Assembly: GCF_003572205.1 (NCBI RefSeq)
Contig: NZ_QXNY01000006.1
Span: 475,087-539,086, forward strand
Origin: Algihabitans albus
Lineage (GTDB): Bacteria > Pseudomonadota > Alphaproteobacteria > Kiloniellales > DSM-21159
Length of the DNA stretch: 64,000 nt
Reading direction: 5' to 3'
In this document: positions 1 through 7,786 of the stretch, piece by piece
Position numbering within the stretch: position 1 is the first letter of the stretch
Layout of the letters: each line of letters starts with the position of its first letter
Position numbers and translations under genes: made by a program
Notes under the pieces: generated by a model
Told to the model about the DNA's origin: nothing
The model's database searches: none
Seen by the model: the letters and a program-made list of their open reading frames with translations, nothing else

Positions 1-2
1 TC

Positions 3-164
3 GCGCCCGGCGGCCTCGCCGAGATGAGTCTGATCGCCATCGCGCTGGGGGCCGATGCGGCCTTCGTCGCCACCCACCATATCGTGCGCATCGTGCTGAT
101 CGTGGTTCTGGCGCCCGCCGCCTTTCGACTGATGGGCCGGCGAAAACCGGAGCCGGGCGACTGA
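3..164 (+). CDS. C-terminal end of an AbrB-family membrane protein (partial)
   Basis: The frame is open from the window edge and ends in TGA after 53 codons. It reads PGGLAEMSLIAIALGAD, then FVATHHIVRI, then a hydrophobic stretch and a short basic tail. The PGGL-EM and HH-R pattern is what I know from the end of AbrB/YdgA-type membrane proteins (old name ammonia monooxygenase, PF05145), which have two similar multi-helix halves and an unproven transport role. Only the last helix and tail are visible, so the family call is moderate and the substrate unknown. A 184-base gap separates it from the next gene on the same strand. Confidence 0.65.
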   Translation, partial: APGGLAEMSLIAIALGADAAFVATHHIVRIVLIVVLAPAAFRLMGRRKPEPGD

Positions 165-262
165 CGGGATCCTTACTCTTTAGCTGAAACTCGGACGCCA
201 GAAAGCCGCTTCGCTGGCTTTGGCCTAACTGGATGACGCGCGGTTCCGGCCGCAATCTCCTG

Positions 263-275
263 AAAAGTGCATACA
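263..275. promoter_or_regulatory. Putative GntR operator upstream of the regulator gene
   Basis: AAAAGTGCATACA lies about 75 bases before the regulator start. Its core TGCATACA is the exact reverse complement of TGTATGCA found at 1147-1154 before the catabolic operon, and both are preceded by AAAAG. FCD-type GntR regulators commonly bind short TGTATACA-like palindromes. A further 8-bp palindrome, CTGTACAG, sits at 332-339 just before the start codon. Autoregulation is inferred. Confidence 0.45.
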
Positions 276-348
276 GATCGCCCGAAATTGCCGGCTGAAT
301 TCGCTCAAAGCTGGTGAAAGTGGTGGTCTCTCTGTACAGTTTTTGACC

Positions 349-1020
349 ATGGATGACTTGAGCCTGTCGGCCTACAGACAGATCCGGCGGTTGATCGAAG
401 GGGGCACCTTCGACATGGGAGTGCGGGTTCGCGAGGCTCGGCTGGCACGCCAGCTCGGTCTGTCACGCACCCCCATCCGCGCCGCGCTGAACCGGCTGGA
501 ACTCGAGGGACTGCTGGTCTACGAGCCGAACCGCGGCCACATCATGGCGACCTACAGCGAAGACGACGTGTCCGAGATCTACGTCTGCCGGAGCATCCTG
601 GAATCGGAGGCGGTACGGATCGCCGCCGAACGCGGGCTGGAGCCTCCGACGGAGGCATCGCTGGTCCGGCTGGCACAGGAAATGGACGAGACGATCGGTG
701 CGCAAGGCCTCTCGCAGGACACCAAGCGCAGCGATTTTCTGGCTCTGAACAAGCAGTTTCACGAAACCATCTATGCCCACTGCGCCAATCGTCATCTGCT
801 GGAACTGATCGATCGCACGAGCGGTCTGCCTCTGATCATCCGCAACTATTTTGGCTTCTCGGACGACGAGTTGTTCCGGTCCCAGGCCGATCATCGGGCG
901 CTCCTGCATGCCCTTCAGAGCCGTCAGGCCGACCGCGCCCGGGCTCTGATGAAGGAGCACATTCTGGTCGCCTGCGAGCGTATGCTGCACCAAACCCGCC
1001 CGGCTCGGGCCGCCGAGTAG
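349..1020 (+). CDS. GntR-family transcriptional regulator, FCD subfamily
   Basis: A 223-residue protein, the usual size for FadR/FCD-type GntR regulators. Residues about 5-70 form the winged helix, with the recognition segment LGLSRTPIRAALNRLE. The remainder is the all-helical FCD ligand domain, which normally binds a small carboxylate around a metal; the NKQFHETIYAHC stretch is its typical core. The start is taken at ATG 349; a TTG two codons earlier is possible. The operon on the same strand begins 160 bases downstream and shares an operator-like box with this gene, so it is probably the local regulator. The ligand is unknown. Confidence 0.9.
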   Translation: MDDLSLSAYRQIRRLIEGGTFDMGVRVREARLARQLGLSRTPIRAALNRLELEGLLVYEPNRGHIMATYSEDDVSEIYVCRSILESEAVRIAAERGLEPPTEASLVRLAQEMDETIGAQGLSQDTKRSDFLALNKQFHETIYAHCANRHLLELIDRTSGLPLIIRNYFGFSDDELFRSQADHRALLHALQSRQADRARALMKEHILVACERMLHQTRPARAAE

Positions 1021-1141
1021 CGGGGGGTCCTCGACCGCAGTCAGGACGAAGTCCGGCTGAATCCCGTCGCCGCCAGGCCGGTGGCCGAGCCGGGGGCGGC
1101 GTGTCGAACTCCGCGGGGCGAATTGTGCTTGCACGCCTATA

Positions 1142-1154
1142 AAAAGTGTATGCA
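1142..1154. promoter_or_regulatory. Putative GntR operator before the catabolic operon
   Basis: AAAAGTGTATGCA, the inverted counterpart of the box at 263-275, lies 26 bases before the first start codon of the operon, within an A/T-rich stretch (about 1138-1163) where a promoter would be expected. A strong ribosome binding site (GGAGGTGAA, 1172-1180) follows. Confidence 0.5.
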
Positions 1155-1180
1155 ATATTATGACTAAGAGCGGAGGTGAA

Positions 1181-1327
1181 ATGTCCGAGACCGGCAGATC
1201 CCGCGGCGTCGAAACCCTCGAAGTCGCGCCGCGCGACGCCTTGCAGGCCGCAGGTCCGTCCCTGCTGCCGCAAAGGCCCGGACGGGCATGCAAGACGGGC
1301 CGCAAGGGCAGGGTCGCGCTCCGATGA
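1181..1327 (+). pseudogene. 48-codon remnant of an HMG-CoA-lyase-like gene, now an operon leader
   Basis: A short frame with an excellent ribosome binding site (GGAGGTGAA directly before ATG). Its N-terminal part, GVETLEVAPRDALQ, matches the opening strand and metal/substrate loop of HMG-CoA lyases; the intact lyase at 62304-63206 opens RVVEVGPRDGLQ. The second half, LLPQRPGRACKTGRKG, resembles the basic tail found at the end of some family members. The barrel between (about 250 residues) is missing, so I infer an in-frame internal deletion. The stop codon overlaps the next start as ATGA, and the next gene has only a weak ribosome site of its own, so the remnant may now serve for translational coupling. 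It cannot be an active lyase. Confidence 0.55.
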
Positions 1328-2745
1328 GCGGCCGGGATCGCACCCTGGATCTGGCGCGGCATCTCTGCGGCTGGTCGGACGCGGACTTGAGCGAGGCGGA
1401 CTGGACCCAGCTGTCCCGGCTGCTGTTCGATCACGCCGCGGTCGCCCTGCGCGGCGCCGAGGAAGCCTGGTCGCAGGCCCTCGCCGAACATGCCCGGCCG
1501 ACCGCCGGTAGCGGCGCGGCCCAGGTGCTCGGCACCGGCTTCGCTTGTCCTCCGGCCCTGGCCTCGATGGCCAACGCCACCTCGGCCCACGCGCTGGAAC
1601 TGGACGACACCCACGACGTCTCCGTCAGCCACCCCGGGGCGCCGGTCATCGCCTCAGCCCTGGCCGTCGCCAGCGAAGCCGCGAGCGAAGCCGAGACACC
1701 CCCGACGGGACGCGAGATCGCCCGTGCCATCGCTGCCGGCTATGAGACGACGGCACGTCTGGGGGCCGCGGTCGGAGCCGGGGAGATGCTCGAGCGCGGT
1801 TTCCATCCGACGGCCGTGTTCACCACCTTCGGCGCGGCTGCCACCGCCGCGCTGCTCTATCGGCTGCCGCCCGAGGCGCTTGCCGCCGCTTGGGGCCTGG
1901 CGCTGTCGATGACCGGCGGGTCCATGCAGTTCTCCGAAGACGCCCAGGCGCCCGAGGTCAAGCGCCTGCATGCCGGGATCGCCGCGCAGCGCGGCATCAC
2001 CGCGGCGGATCTGGTGCGCAAGAGCCTTTGGGGCCCGTCGCGCGCCTTCGACGGGCGCTACGGCGTGCTGGCCCTCTACGGAAGTGCACCCGACCCGGAG
2101 CGGCTGACGGCGGGGCTGGGGGCGCCCCAGGCGATCCATGACATCAGTTTCAAGCCCTATCCCTGCTGCCGGCTGTTCCATGCGGGACTGGATGCGCTGG
2201 CGACGGTCACGGATGACTTCACCCTGCCGCTCGAGTCCATCGCCAGCCTGTCCTTCGGCGGGCCGGGTCTGGTCGTAGAACAGCACATGCAGCGCCGGCC
2301 GGCTTCCAAGATGGCGGCCCAGTACAGTCTGCCCTTCACCGTGGCCGCCGCCTTGCTCGACGGGCCGGAGAGCCTGGAGGGCTTCGCAGTCGACGCACTG
2401 GTCTCTCCGGCGCGTCACCGCCTTTGCGACCTGGTCGAGGCCAGGACCGACGAGTCCCTGGAGGCGGCCTTCCCACGCCACTTCGGGATGAGCGTCGAGC
2501 TGGACTTGACCAATGGCGAGCGCCGCGAAGCCCGTGTCCTCGACAGCCTCGGAACGCCGCGCCGGCAGATGTCGCGCGCCCATTTCGCCCGCAAGTTCGA
2601 ACGTCTCAATCCGGGGGTCGACTGGCTCGACCCCGAGGGGCTGGAGGCCGCGGTCGCCCGGCTTTGGCGCGATGGCGACGCTGCTGCTTTCGTGACCTGC
2701 TTGATCGGCCCGGAACGGCGGGCCGCCGAGAAGCCGGCGGCCTGA
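1324..2745 (+). CDS. MmgE/PrpD family protein
   Basis: 473 residues from ATG 1324, the normal length for the family, which includes 2-methylcitrate dehydratase, cis-aconitate decarboxylase and iminodisuccinate epimerase. NATSAHALELDDTHD and SVSHPGAPV at about residues 80-105 are the family's active-site helices, and KPYPCCRLFHAGLDA near residue 280 opens the lid domain. An ATG at 1288 is also in frame but lies inside the remnant; 1324 fits the family N-terminus and overlaps the preceding stop. The protein probably dehydrates or isomerises a hydroxy- or amino-dicarboxylate imported by the TRAP system downstream. The exact substrate cannot be read from sequence. Confidence 0.85.
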   Translation: MSGRDRTLDLARHLCGWSDADLSEADWTQLSRLLFDHAAVALRGAEEAWSQALAEHARPTAGSGAAQVLGTGFACPPALASMANATSAHALELDDTHDVSVSHPGAPVIASALAVASEAASEAETPPTGREIARAIAAGYETTARLGAAVGAGEMLERGFHPTAVFTTFGAAATAALLYRLPPEALAAAWGLALSMTGGSMQFSEDAQAPEVKRLHAGIAAQRGITAADLVRKSLWGPSRAFDGRYGVLALYGSAPDPERLTAGLGAPQAIHDISFKPYPCCRLFHAGLDALATVTDDFTLPLESIASLSFGGPGLVVEQHMQRRPASKMAAQYSLPFTVAAALLDGPESLEGFAVDALVSPARHRLCDLVEARTDESLEAAFPRHFGMSVELDLTNGERREARVLDSLGTPRRQMSRAHFARKFERLNPGVDWLDPEGLEAAVARLWRDGDAAAFVTCLIGPERRAAEKPAA

Positions 2746-2786
2746 GCGAGGCCTGGCAGCAGTCCGGCACCAGTAAGGAGAAGACG

Positions 2787-3518
2787 ATGTCCCAGACCAT
2801 TGCGCCGCAGCCGCCGATCCAGACGACCGGGGATCCCATTCCGCGCGAGCGCCTGGAGCGTGACGTGGCGCAGGTCCTGGAGGTGCTCTACGGCGGCGGT
2901 GTCGCCATCGTGCCGCTCGACGTGGCCTATGCCATCGTCGGTCATCGCGAGGACGCGATCCGTCGCATCTTCGCAGCGAAGAATCGCAGCTACGAGAAGC
3001 CGAGCGGCATGTTCTCGAACTGGCGGATGAGCGAGGAGATTCACATTCTGCCGGACGAGAAGCGGGAGATGATCCGGACCGTGATCGAGCAGGACCGCCT
3101 GCCCTTTTCCGTGGTCGCGCCTTTTCGGGACGATCACGCCTGTTTCCGCGAGGTCGACCCCTTCGTCATACAAAACTCCACGAAGGCGAAGACGCTCGAC
3201 ATGTTGCTCAACGCCGGTGCTTTCCACGACGAGATCGCCCGGCAATCCTCGGCCGCCGGCAAGCCGGTGTTCGGCTCCTCCGCCAACACGTCCCTGAAGG
3301 GCAGCAAGTACCGCCTGCAGGAGATCGAGCCGGAGGTGCTGGCGGCTGCCGATATCTGCGTCGACTACGGCCAATCGAAGTACGCCAACGACCAGGGGCG
3401 GTCGAGCACGATCATAGATTTCAACGACTTCAGCGTGATCCGTGTCGGCGTGGTCTTCGACAAGGTCAGGCAGGCCTTCAAGGATCGCTTTGACGTCGAC
3501 CTGAAACTCCAGTCCTGA
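2787..3518 (+). CDS. Sua5/YciO/YrdC-fold protein in a catabolic operon
   Basis: 243 residues with an AAGGAG ribosome site. The fold's marker residues are present: KNRSYEKPSG (the KxR...KP nucleotide/substrate motif) near residue 72, GSSANTS near 170 (the S-ANxS motif) and SSTIIDF near 210. In TsaC/Sua5 these residues bind ATP and threonine to make threonylcarbamoyl-AMP for tRNA t6A. Placement between MmgE/PrpD and an amidase, rather than with translation genes, suggests a specialised paralogue acting on a carbamoyl or carboxylated amino compound; this is inference. It lacks the extra C-terminal Sua5 domain. It could still be a housekeeping TsaC if no other copy exists in the genome. Confidence 0.75.
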   Translation: MSQTIAPQPPIQTTGDPIPRERLERDVAQVLEVLYGGGVAIVPLDVAYAIVGHREDAIRRIFAAKNRSYEKPSGMFSNWRMSEEIHILPDEKREMIRTVIEQDRLPFSVVAPFRDDHACFREVDPFVIQNSTKAKTLDMLLNAGAFHDEIARQSSAAGKPVFGSSANTSLKGSKYRLQEIEPEVLAAADICVDYGQSKYANDQGRSSTIIDFNDFSVIRVGVVFDKVRQAFKDRFDVDLKLQS

Positions 3519-3535
3519 GGCGAGGAGGGGAAGCG

Positions 3536-4171
3536 ATGACGGAGGACGGTTACAAGGAGCAGGGGTTCGGCGCGCGTGAGATCGGTTTCGGCAAACGCCC
3601 GGCCGTCCTCGTGGTCGATTTTCAGCGCGGCTTCACCGATAGCGCCAGCCCGTTGGGCGGCAGCCCCCTGGTCGAGCAGGCGGTGCAGAAAAGCGTTGGC
3701 CTCCTCGCCGCCGCACGGCGTCTCGGCGTTCCGGTGGTGCAGACCTTCGTGGCGAGTTGCGGCGAGAAGGATGCGCTGCACTGGAAGATTCCGGCGGTGA
3801 CCAGCGAGTTCCACCAGGGCAACTGGACCACGGAGTTGGATCCGCGCATCTACGATCGGGACTACGATGTCGTGGTGCAGAAGATCGGGCCTTCGTTGCT
3901 GTTCCAGACGCCGGCGATCTCCTACCTGATCAAGGAGCGGGTCGATACGACGATCGTGATCGGCTGCAACACCTCGGGTTGCGTGCGGGCGACGGTCATC
4001 GACGCCTTCTCCTACGGGTTTCGCGTGATGGTGCCGCACGACTGTTGCGGCGATGTCGATCTGCGCCCGCATGAGGACAACCTTCGGGACGTCGGGCGCC
4101 GCTACGCCGATGTGCTGTCTCTTGAGGAGACCTTGAGTCTTCTGGAAGAAAACGCGCCGAAGCAAAACTGA
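3536..4171 (+). CDS. Isochorismatase-fold cysteine hydrolase, N-carbamoylsarcosine amidase/maleamate amidase type
   Basis: 211 residues. The three catalytic residues of the family are visible: Asp28 in VLVVDFQRGF, Lys in VVQKIGPS near residue 122 and Cys in GCNTSGCVRAT near 149. The TSGCVRAT form is the one I associate with N-carbamoylsarcosine amidases and maleamate amidase (NicF), which release ammonia from an amide or N-carbamoyl acid. It starts 17 bases after the YrdC-like gene and is followed 37 bases later by the TRAP binding protein. With a second, different amidase at the end of the operon, two successive C-N hydrolyses are plausible. The substrate is unknown. Confidence 0.8.
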   Translation: MTEDGYKEQGFGAREIGFGKRPAVLVVDFQRGFTDSASPLGGSPLVEQAVQKSVGLLAAARRLGVPVVQTFVASCGEKDALHWKIPAVTSEFHQGNWTTELDPRIYDRDYDVVVQKIGPSLLFQTPAISYLIKERVDTTIVIGCNTSGCVRATVIDAFSYGFRVMVPHDCCGDVDLRPHEDNLRDVGRRYADVLSLEETLSLLEENAPKQN

Positions 4172-4208
4172 GATACCAAGAAAATGAGAAACCAAGGAGG
4201 CTCACGAG

Positions 4209-5207
4209 ATGAAGTTCATGGCGAAGACGGCCCTATCGGCCCTGGCGGTGACGACGGTCGCGGTTATGCCCCAGGCCGATGCTCAGGAGCTGAAGATCAG
4301 GTTCCCGGTCGAGTACAACGCGGATATATCGCCCGGTCTGGCCAACCAAGAGTTCATCGAGCTCGTGGAGGCGCGCTCGAACGGTGAGATCGAGGTGGAG
4401 TTCTACCCGTCGGGCAGCCTCTACAAGGGCCTCGACATCCTGCAGGCGGTGATGCGTGGCGACGCCGAGATGGCGACTCTCGTCTCGGTCTACTGGTCCG
4501 CCGTTTCGCCGCAGATCTCAGTATTCGAGCTGCCCTTCACCTTCCCTACGCACGAGGCTTTCTACCGCGCCGCCGACGACGAGGCCTTCATGTCCAGCGT
4601 GTTCTCGGAGATCGAGGAGAAGGGTGCGTTGGTCATCGGCAGTCTGGTTTACGATTACCTGCCTGTCGGTAATACCGAACGTGCGCTGAAGATGCCGGAA
4701 GACTTCGCCGGGCTGAAACTGCGGGCACTCGGCCGAACCAATGCGCGCACTCTGGAACTGCTCGGCGCGGAGCCGGTGCCGATCAACGTCACCGAGGTCT
4801 CCGCCGCGCTGGAGCGTGGGGTGATCGACGGGCTGAACACTCCGGCCGATGCCTTCATCTCCTATGGCTGGGACGATGTGGTCGCCTACGTGACCGATTC
4901 GCCGCACTACTTCGCCTTTTACCCCTGGGCTGTAAACAAGGCCTGGTGGGAGGGGCTGAGCGAGGCACACCAGACGATCCTCAGCGAGGCCATCGAGGAA
5001 GTGACGCGCAACCATCGGGAACGCGCCCGAACGGAAGCTGCCTTGGCCTTCGAGAAGATCGCCGCGAGCGGCATCGAGGTGCATCGCCTGACCGACGAGC
5101 AACGCAGCGCCTGGATCGAGGTGACGAAGGTGCAGTGGGACGAAGCGGAGGAGCGCTTCGGCTCGGAGCTTCTGGACAAGCTGCGCAGCTTCCAGCAGGC
5201 CCCGTAG
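4209..5207 (+). CDS. dctP: TRAP transporter substrate-binding protein, DctP family
   Basis: 332 residues with a Sec signal peptide (MKFMAKTALSALAV...ADAQ, cleavage near residue 25) and a mature part typical of DctP. LKLRALGRTNARTLELLGA near residues 170-190 carries the Arg that in most DctP proteins pairs with the ligand carboxylate. It has a good ribosome site (AAGGAGG at 4194-4200). The protein captures the substrate in the periplasm and delivers it to the DctQM permease encoded directly downstream. An acidic (carboxylate-bearing) substrate is likely. Confidence 0.92.
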   Translation: MKFMAKTALSALAVTTVAVMPQADAQELKIRFPVEYNADISPGLANQEFIELVEARSNGEIEVEFYPSGSLYKGLDILQAVMRGDAEMATLVSVYWSAVSPQISVFELPFTFPTHEAFYRAADDEAFMSSVFSEIEEKGALVIGSLVYDYLPVGNTERALKMPEDFAGLKLRALGRTNARTLELLGAEPVPINVTEVSAALERGVIDGLNTPADAFISYGWDDVVAYVTDSPHYFAFYPWAVNKAWWEGLSEAHQTILSEAIEEVTRNHRERARTEAALAFEKIAASGIEVHRLTDEQRSAWIEVTKVQWDEAEERFGSELLDKLRSFQQAP

Positions 5208-5213
5208 CGGGGG

Positions 5214-5714
5214 ATGGCGGTGTTTCGCCGCGTCCTCGACCGCTTTGAGGATGCGCTCGCGGGGCTGCTCCTTTTTCTCGGGCTGTCCATCGTGGTGTTG
5301 GAGATCGCGGCGCGCAGCCTGTTCTCCGTTTCCTTCATCTGGAGCGAGGAGGTGTCGCGCTACACCTTGATCTGGCTCACCTACTTCGGCGTCGCCGCGG
5401 CGGTGCGCGGCGACGCCCATATCAAGGTCACCGTCTTCGTCGAGCTCTTGCCGGCGCGGGTCAAGCGATGGCTGGAGGTGCTGACCAGTCTGGTCTGTCT
5501 CGTCTTCTGTCTCTTTGTCGCCTGGTATGGCGTCCAACTCGTGCAGGACAGCCGAAGCTACGGGCTGATGTCCGCGGACAGCGACCTGGCGATTCCGATC
5601 TGGGCCTTTCAGGCCATCGTGCCGCTCGGCTACCTCCTGGTCAGCCTCCGGCTGGTCGAACGCATACTGCGGATCTGGCGCTCTCGCCACCCTTCCCTGA
5701 CGACGGGATTCTAG
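5214..5714 (+). CDS. dctQ: TRAP transporter small permease subunit DctQ
   Basis: 166 residues with four hydrophobic helices, at roughly 15-35, 48-65, 88-110 and 130-150. The WSEEVSRYTLIWLTYFG segment between helices 1 and 2 is the family signature. It follows dctP by six bases and precedes dctM by five, so the three are translated together. It forms the membrane complex with DctM, which uses a sodium or proton gradient. Confidence 0.92.
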   Translation: MAVFRRVLDRFEDALAGLLLFLGLSIVVLEIAARSLFSVSFIWSEEVSRYTLIWLTYFGVAAAVRGDAHIKVTVFVELLPARVKRWLEVLTSLVCLVFCLFVAWYGVQLVQDSRSYGLMSADSDLAIPIWAFQAIVPLGYLLVSLRLVERILRIWRSRHPSLTTGF

Positions 5715-5719
5715 GCGCT

Positions 5720-6985
5720 TTGGCTGTCTTTCTCATTGTCGCGCTCTTCGTGCTGCTGGTTCTGGGCGTGCCGGTCGCCTTCGCCCTCGGCACCGTCGGG
5801 CTGGCGACGATCCTGCTGTTCGACGTCACCTCCCTGACGCAACTGGCACAGTCCCAATTTTCGGGCCTGGACAGCTTCGTGCTGTTGGCGATCCCCTTCT
5901 TCATTCTGGCCGGCAACATCATGGTGGAGGCGCGCATGGCGCCTCAGCTGTTCGACCTCATGCGCTGCGTTACCCGCCCGATCCGCGGCGGCGACGCGGT
6001 GGGGGCGACGCTCTCGGCGGCCCTGTTCGGCGCCATGACCGGTTCCTCGGTGGCCTCGGCCGCGGCGCTCGGGCGGATCGTCATCCCCGAGCTGGACCGG
6101 GCCGGCTATCCGCGCCGTTTCTCGGGGGGACTGCTCGCGGCCGGCGGCACCCTGGGTATCATGATCCCACCCAGCATCGTCTTCGTGATCTACGGGGCCA
6201 TTGCCCAGGTCTCGGTGACCGACATGTTCAAGGCGGGGATCCTGCCCGGCACCCTCGTCACGCTGCTCCTGATCGGCGTCACCCTGGTGCTCGTCCACCG
6301 GAACGGCTGGGGCGAACGCGGTGCTTTTTCGCCGACCTCGGCTTTGCGGGCCTTGGGCCGGGCCGGGCCGGCGCTGCTGATGCCGACCATCGTTCTCGGC
6401 GGCATCTACGGCGGCATCTTCACGCCGACCGAGGCGGCGGCGATTTCCGCCCTCTACGGCCTCTTCATCGCCGCCTTCGTCTATCGCACCGTCGGTCTCG
6501 CCGCTCTGGCCGTCATCTTCGCGCGCAGCGCGAGGATGACGGCCTCCATCCTCTTCATCGTGGCCCAGGCGCTCTTCATCGGCCTGTTGGCGACTCTGGC
6601 GGGGATCCCCGCCGGGATCGTCGAGGCGGTCGGCGCCTTCGACCTCGAACCCTGGATGTTCCTGCTGATCGTCAACCTGGCGCTTCTGGTGCTGGGCTGC
6701 TTCCTCGACGGCGTGACGATTCTGACCGTGGTGGCGCCGCTGCTGCTGTCGGCGGTGCGGGAACTGGGTATCGACCCGGTCCATTTCGGCATCATCCTGA
6801 CCCTCAATATCGAGATCGCGGCGATCACGCCGCCGATCGGCATGAACCTGTTCGTCATCTCGGGTATCTCCGGCACCCGGCCGGAGGAGGTGATCCGGGG
6901 CGTCGTTCCCTTCGTCGGCATCATGCTTTTGGCGCTGGTGCTGGTCACCTATCTGCCTTGGATTTCTTTGGCGTTCCTGGACTGA
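5720..6985 (+). CDS. dctM: TRAP transporter large permease subunit DctM
   Basis: 421 residues from TTG 5720, matching the family length of about 425. The frame stays open well upstream inside dctQ, but starting at 5720 gives the expected first helix (AVFLIVALFVLLVLGVPVAF). PFFILAGNIM, GSSVASAAALG and PPSIVFVIYGA are conserved DctM segments around the transport path, and ITPPIGMNLFVISG lies near the C-terminus. About 12 membrane helices are present. It is the transport channel for the substrate bound by DctP. Confidence 0.93.
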   Translation: MAVFLIVALFVLLVLGVPVAFALGTVGLATILLFDVTSLTQLAQSQFSGLDSFVLLAIPFFILAGNIMVEARMAPQLFDLMRCVTRPIRGGDAVGATLSAALFGAMTGSSVASAAALGRIVIPELDRAGYPRRFSGGLLAAGGTLGIMIPPSIVFVIYGAIAQVSVTDMFKAGILPGTLVTLLLIGVTLVLVHRNGWGERGAFSPTSALRALGRAGPALLMPTIVLGGIYGGIFTPTEAAAISALYGLFIAAFVYRTVGLAALAVIFARSARMTASILFIVAQALFIGLLATLAGIPAGIVEAVGAFDLEPWMFLLIVNLALLVLGCFLDGVTILTVVAPLLLSAVRELGIDPVHFGIILTLNIEIAAITPPIGMNLFVISGISGTRPEEVIRGVVPFVGIMLLALVLVTYLPWISLAFLD

Positions 6986-7011
6986 GCCCCGGCGGGGGCG
7001 GAGGAGGAGTT

Positions 7012-7722
7012 GTGGCCCAATACATCGATGTCCTGAATCACGAGTTTCGTCTCACCCGCGGATCCTGCGCCCTGCTGGTCGTGGACATGCAGTACGCCAG
7101 CGGCAGCCGCCGTCATGGCCTGGGCAAGTGGCTGGCCGACCAGGGCAAGCTGGCCGACGCCGATTACCGCTTCGACCGCATCGAAACCGTCGTGGTGCCG
7201 GGGATCCAGCGTCTGCTCGAGGCCTTCCGGTCCGCCGGAGAGACGGTCATCTTCCTGACTTTGGGTGCGCGGCTGCCCGACTATTCCGACGCACCGCCGC
7301 ATATGCGCGCCTTCCTGTCCACGCTCAACAACCACGCGGGCACGCGCGAGCATGAGATCCTCGACGAGCTCAAACCGCTGGCGGGCGAACTCGTTCTCAA
7401 CAAGACCACCCAGGGGGGCTTCGCGTCCTCGCCGCTGGACTCGGTGCTGCGGGCCAAGGGGCTGACCCAGATCGTTGCCGTCGGGGTCTCGACCAACAAC
7501 TGCGTCGAGACGACCGCGCGCGAGGCCTCCGACCGGGGTTTCGAGTCCGTGATGGTCTCCGACGCCACCGGCACCTGCAGCGACGAGATGCAGGATATGA
7601 CGCTCGGTGCCTTCACCCGGCTGTGGGGGCGGGTCCTGTCGGTGGAGGAGGTCGTCGGCGAGTTGGATCTGACGGCCGCAGCGCCCGGCAGCGCCGGTTC
7701 CGTGGCAGCCATCGTCGCCTAG
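7012..7722 (+). CDS. Second isochorismatase-fold cysteine hydrolase of the operon
   Basis: 236 residues from GTG 7012, preceded by GGAGGAG; an upstream in-frame ATG (6958) overlaps dctM and is less likely. Catalytic residues: Asp in LLVVDMQ (about residue 24), Lys in LNKTTQGGF (about 130) and Cys in STNNCVETTAREA (about 164). It is only distantly like the amidase at 3536-4171. Its STNNCVE-TAR loop resembles RutB/biuretase-like members rather than the TSGCVRAT type. It closes the operon 26 bases after dctM. It probably acts on an amide or ureido intermediate of the same pathway; the substrate is unknown. Confidence 0.8.
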   Translation: MAQYIDVLNHEFRLTRGSCALLVVDMQYASGSRRHGLGKWLADQGKLADADYRFDRIETVVVPGIQRLLEAFRSAGETVIFLTLGARLPDYSDAPPHMRAFLSTLNNHAGTREHEILDELKPLAGELVLNKTTQGGFASSPLDSVLRAKGLTQIVAVGVSTNNCVETTAREASDRGFESVMVSDATGTCSDEMQDMTLGAFTRLWGRVLSVEEVVGELDLTAAAPGSAGSVAAIVA

Positions 7723-7786
7723 GTTCGTCGTGCCGCTGCCTCGGTCATCGGCGCCTGTGCCGCTTGTCGCCTGGGCCCGGCGCCGG

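Noticed and set aside
1288..1323. Upstream ATG of the MmgE/PrpD gene
   Set aside because: The added 12 residues are not family-like; ATG 1324 overlaps the leader stop and fits known N-termini.
3365..4195. Minus-strand open frame opposite the first amidase gene
   Set aside because: The plus strand shows a complete catalytic Asp-Lys-Cys set; the reverse frame has no motif.
5468..5719. Extended N-terminus of DctM inside dctQ
   Set aside because: It would add 84 non-hydrophobic residues before the first helix; TTG 5720 gives the normal DctM length.
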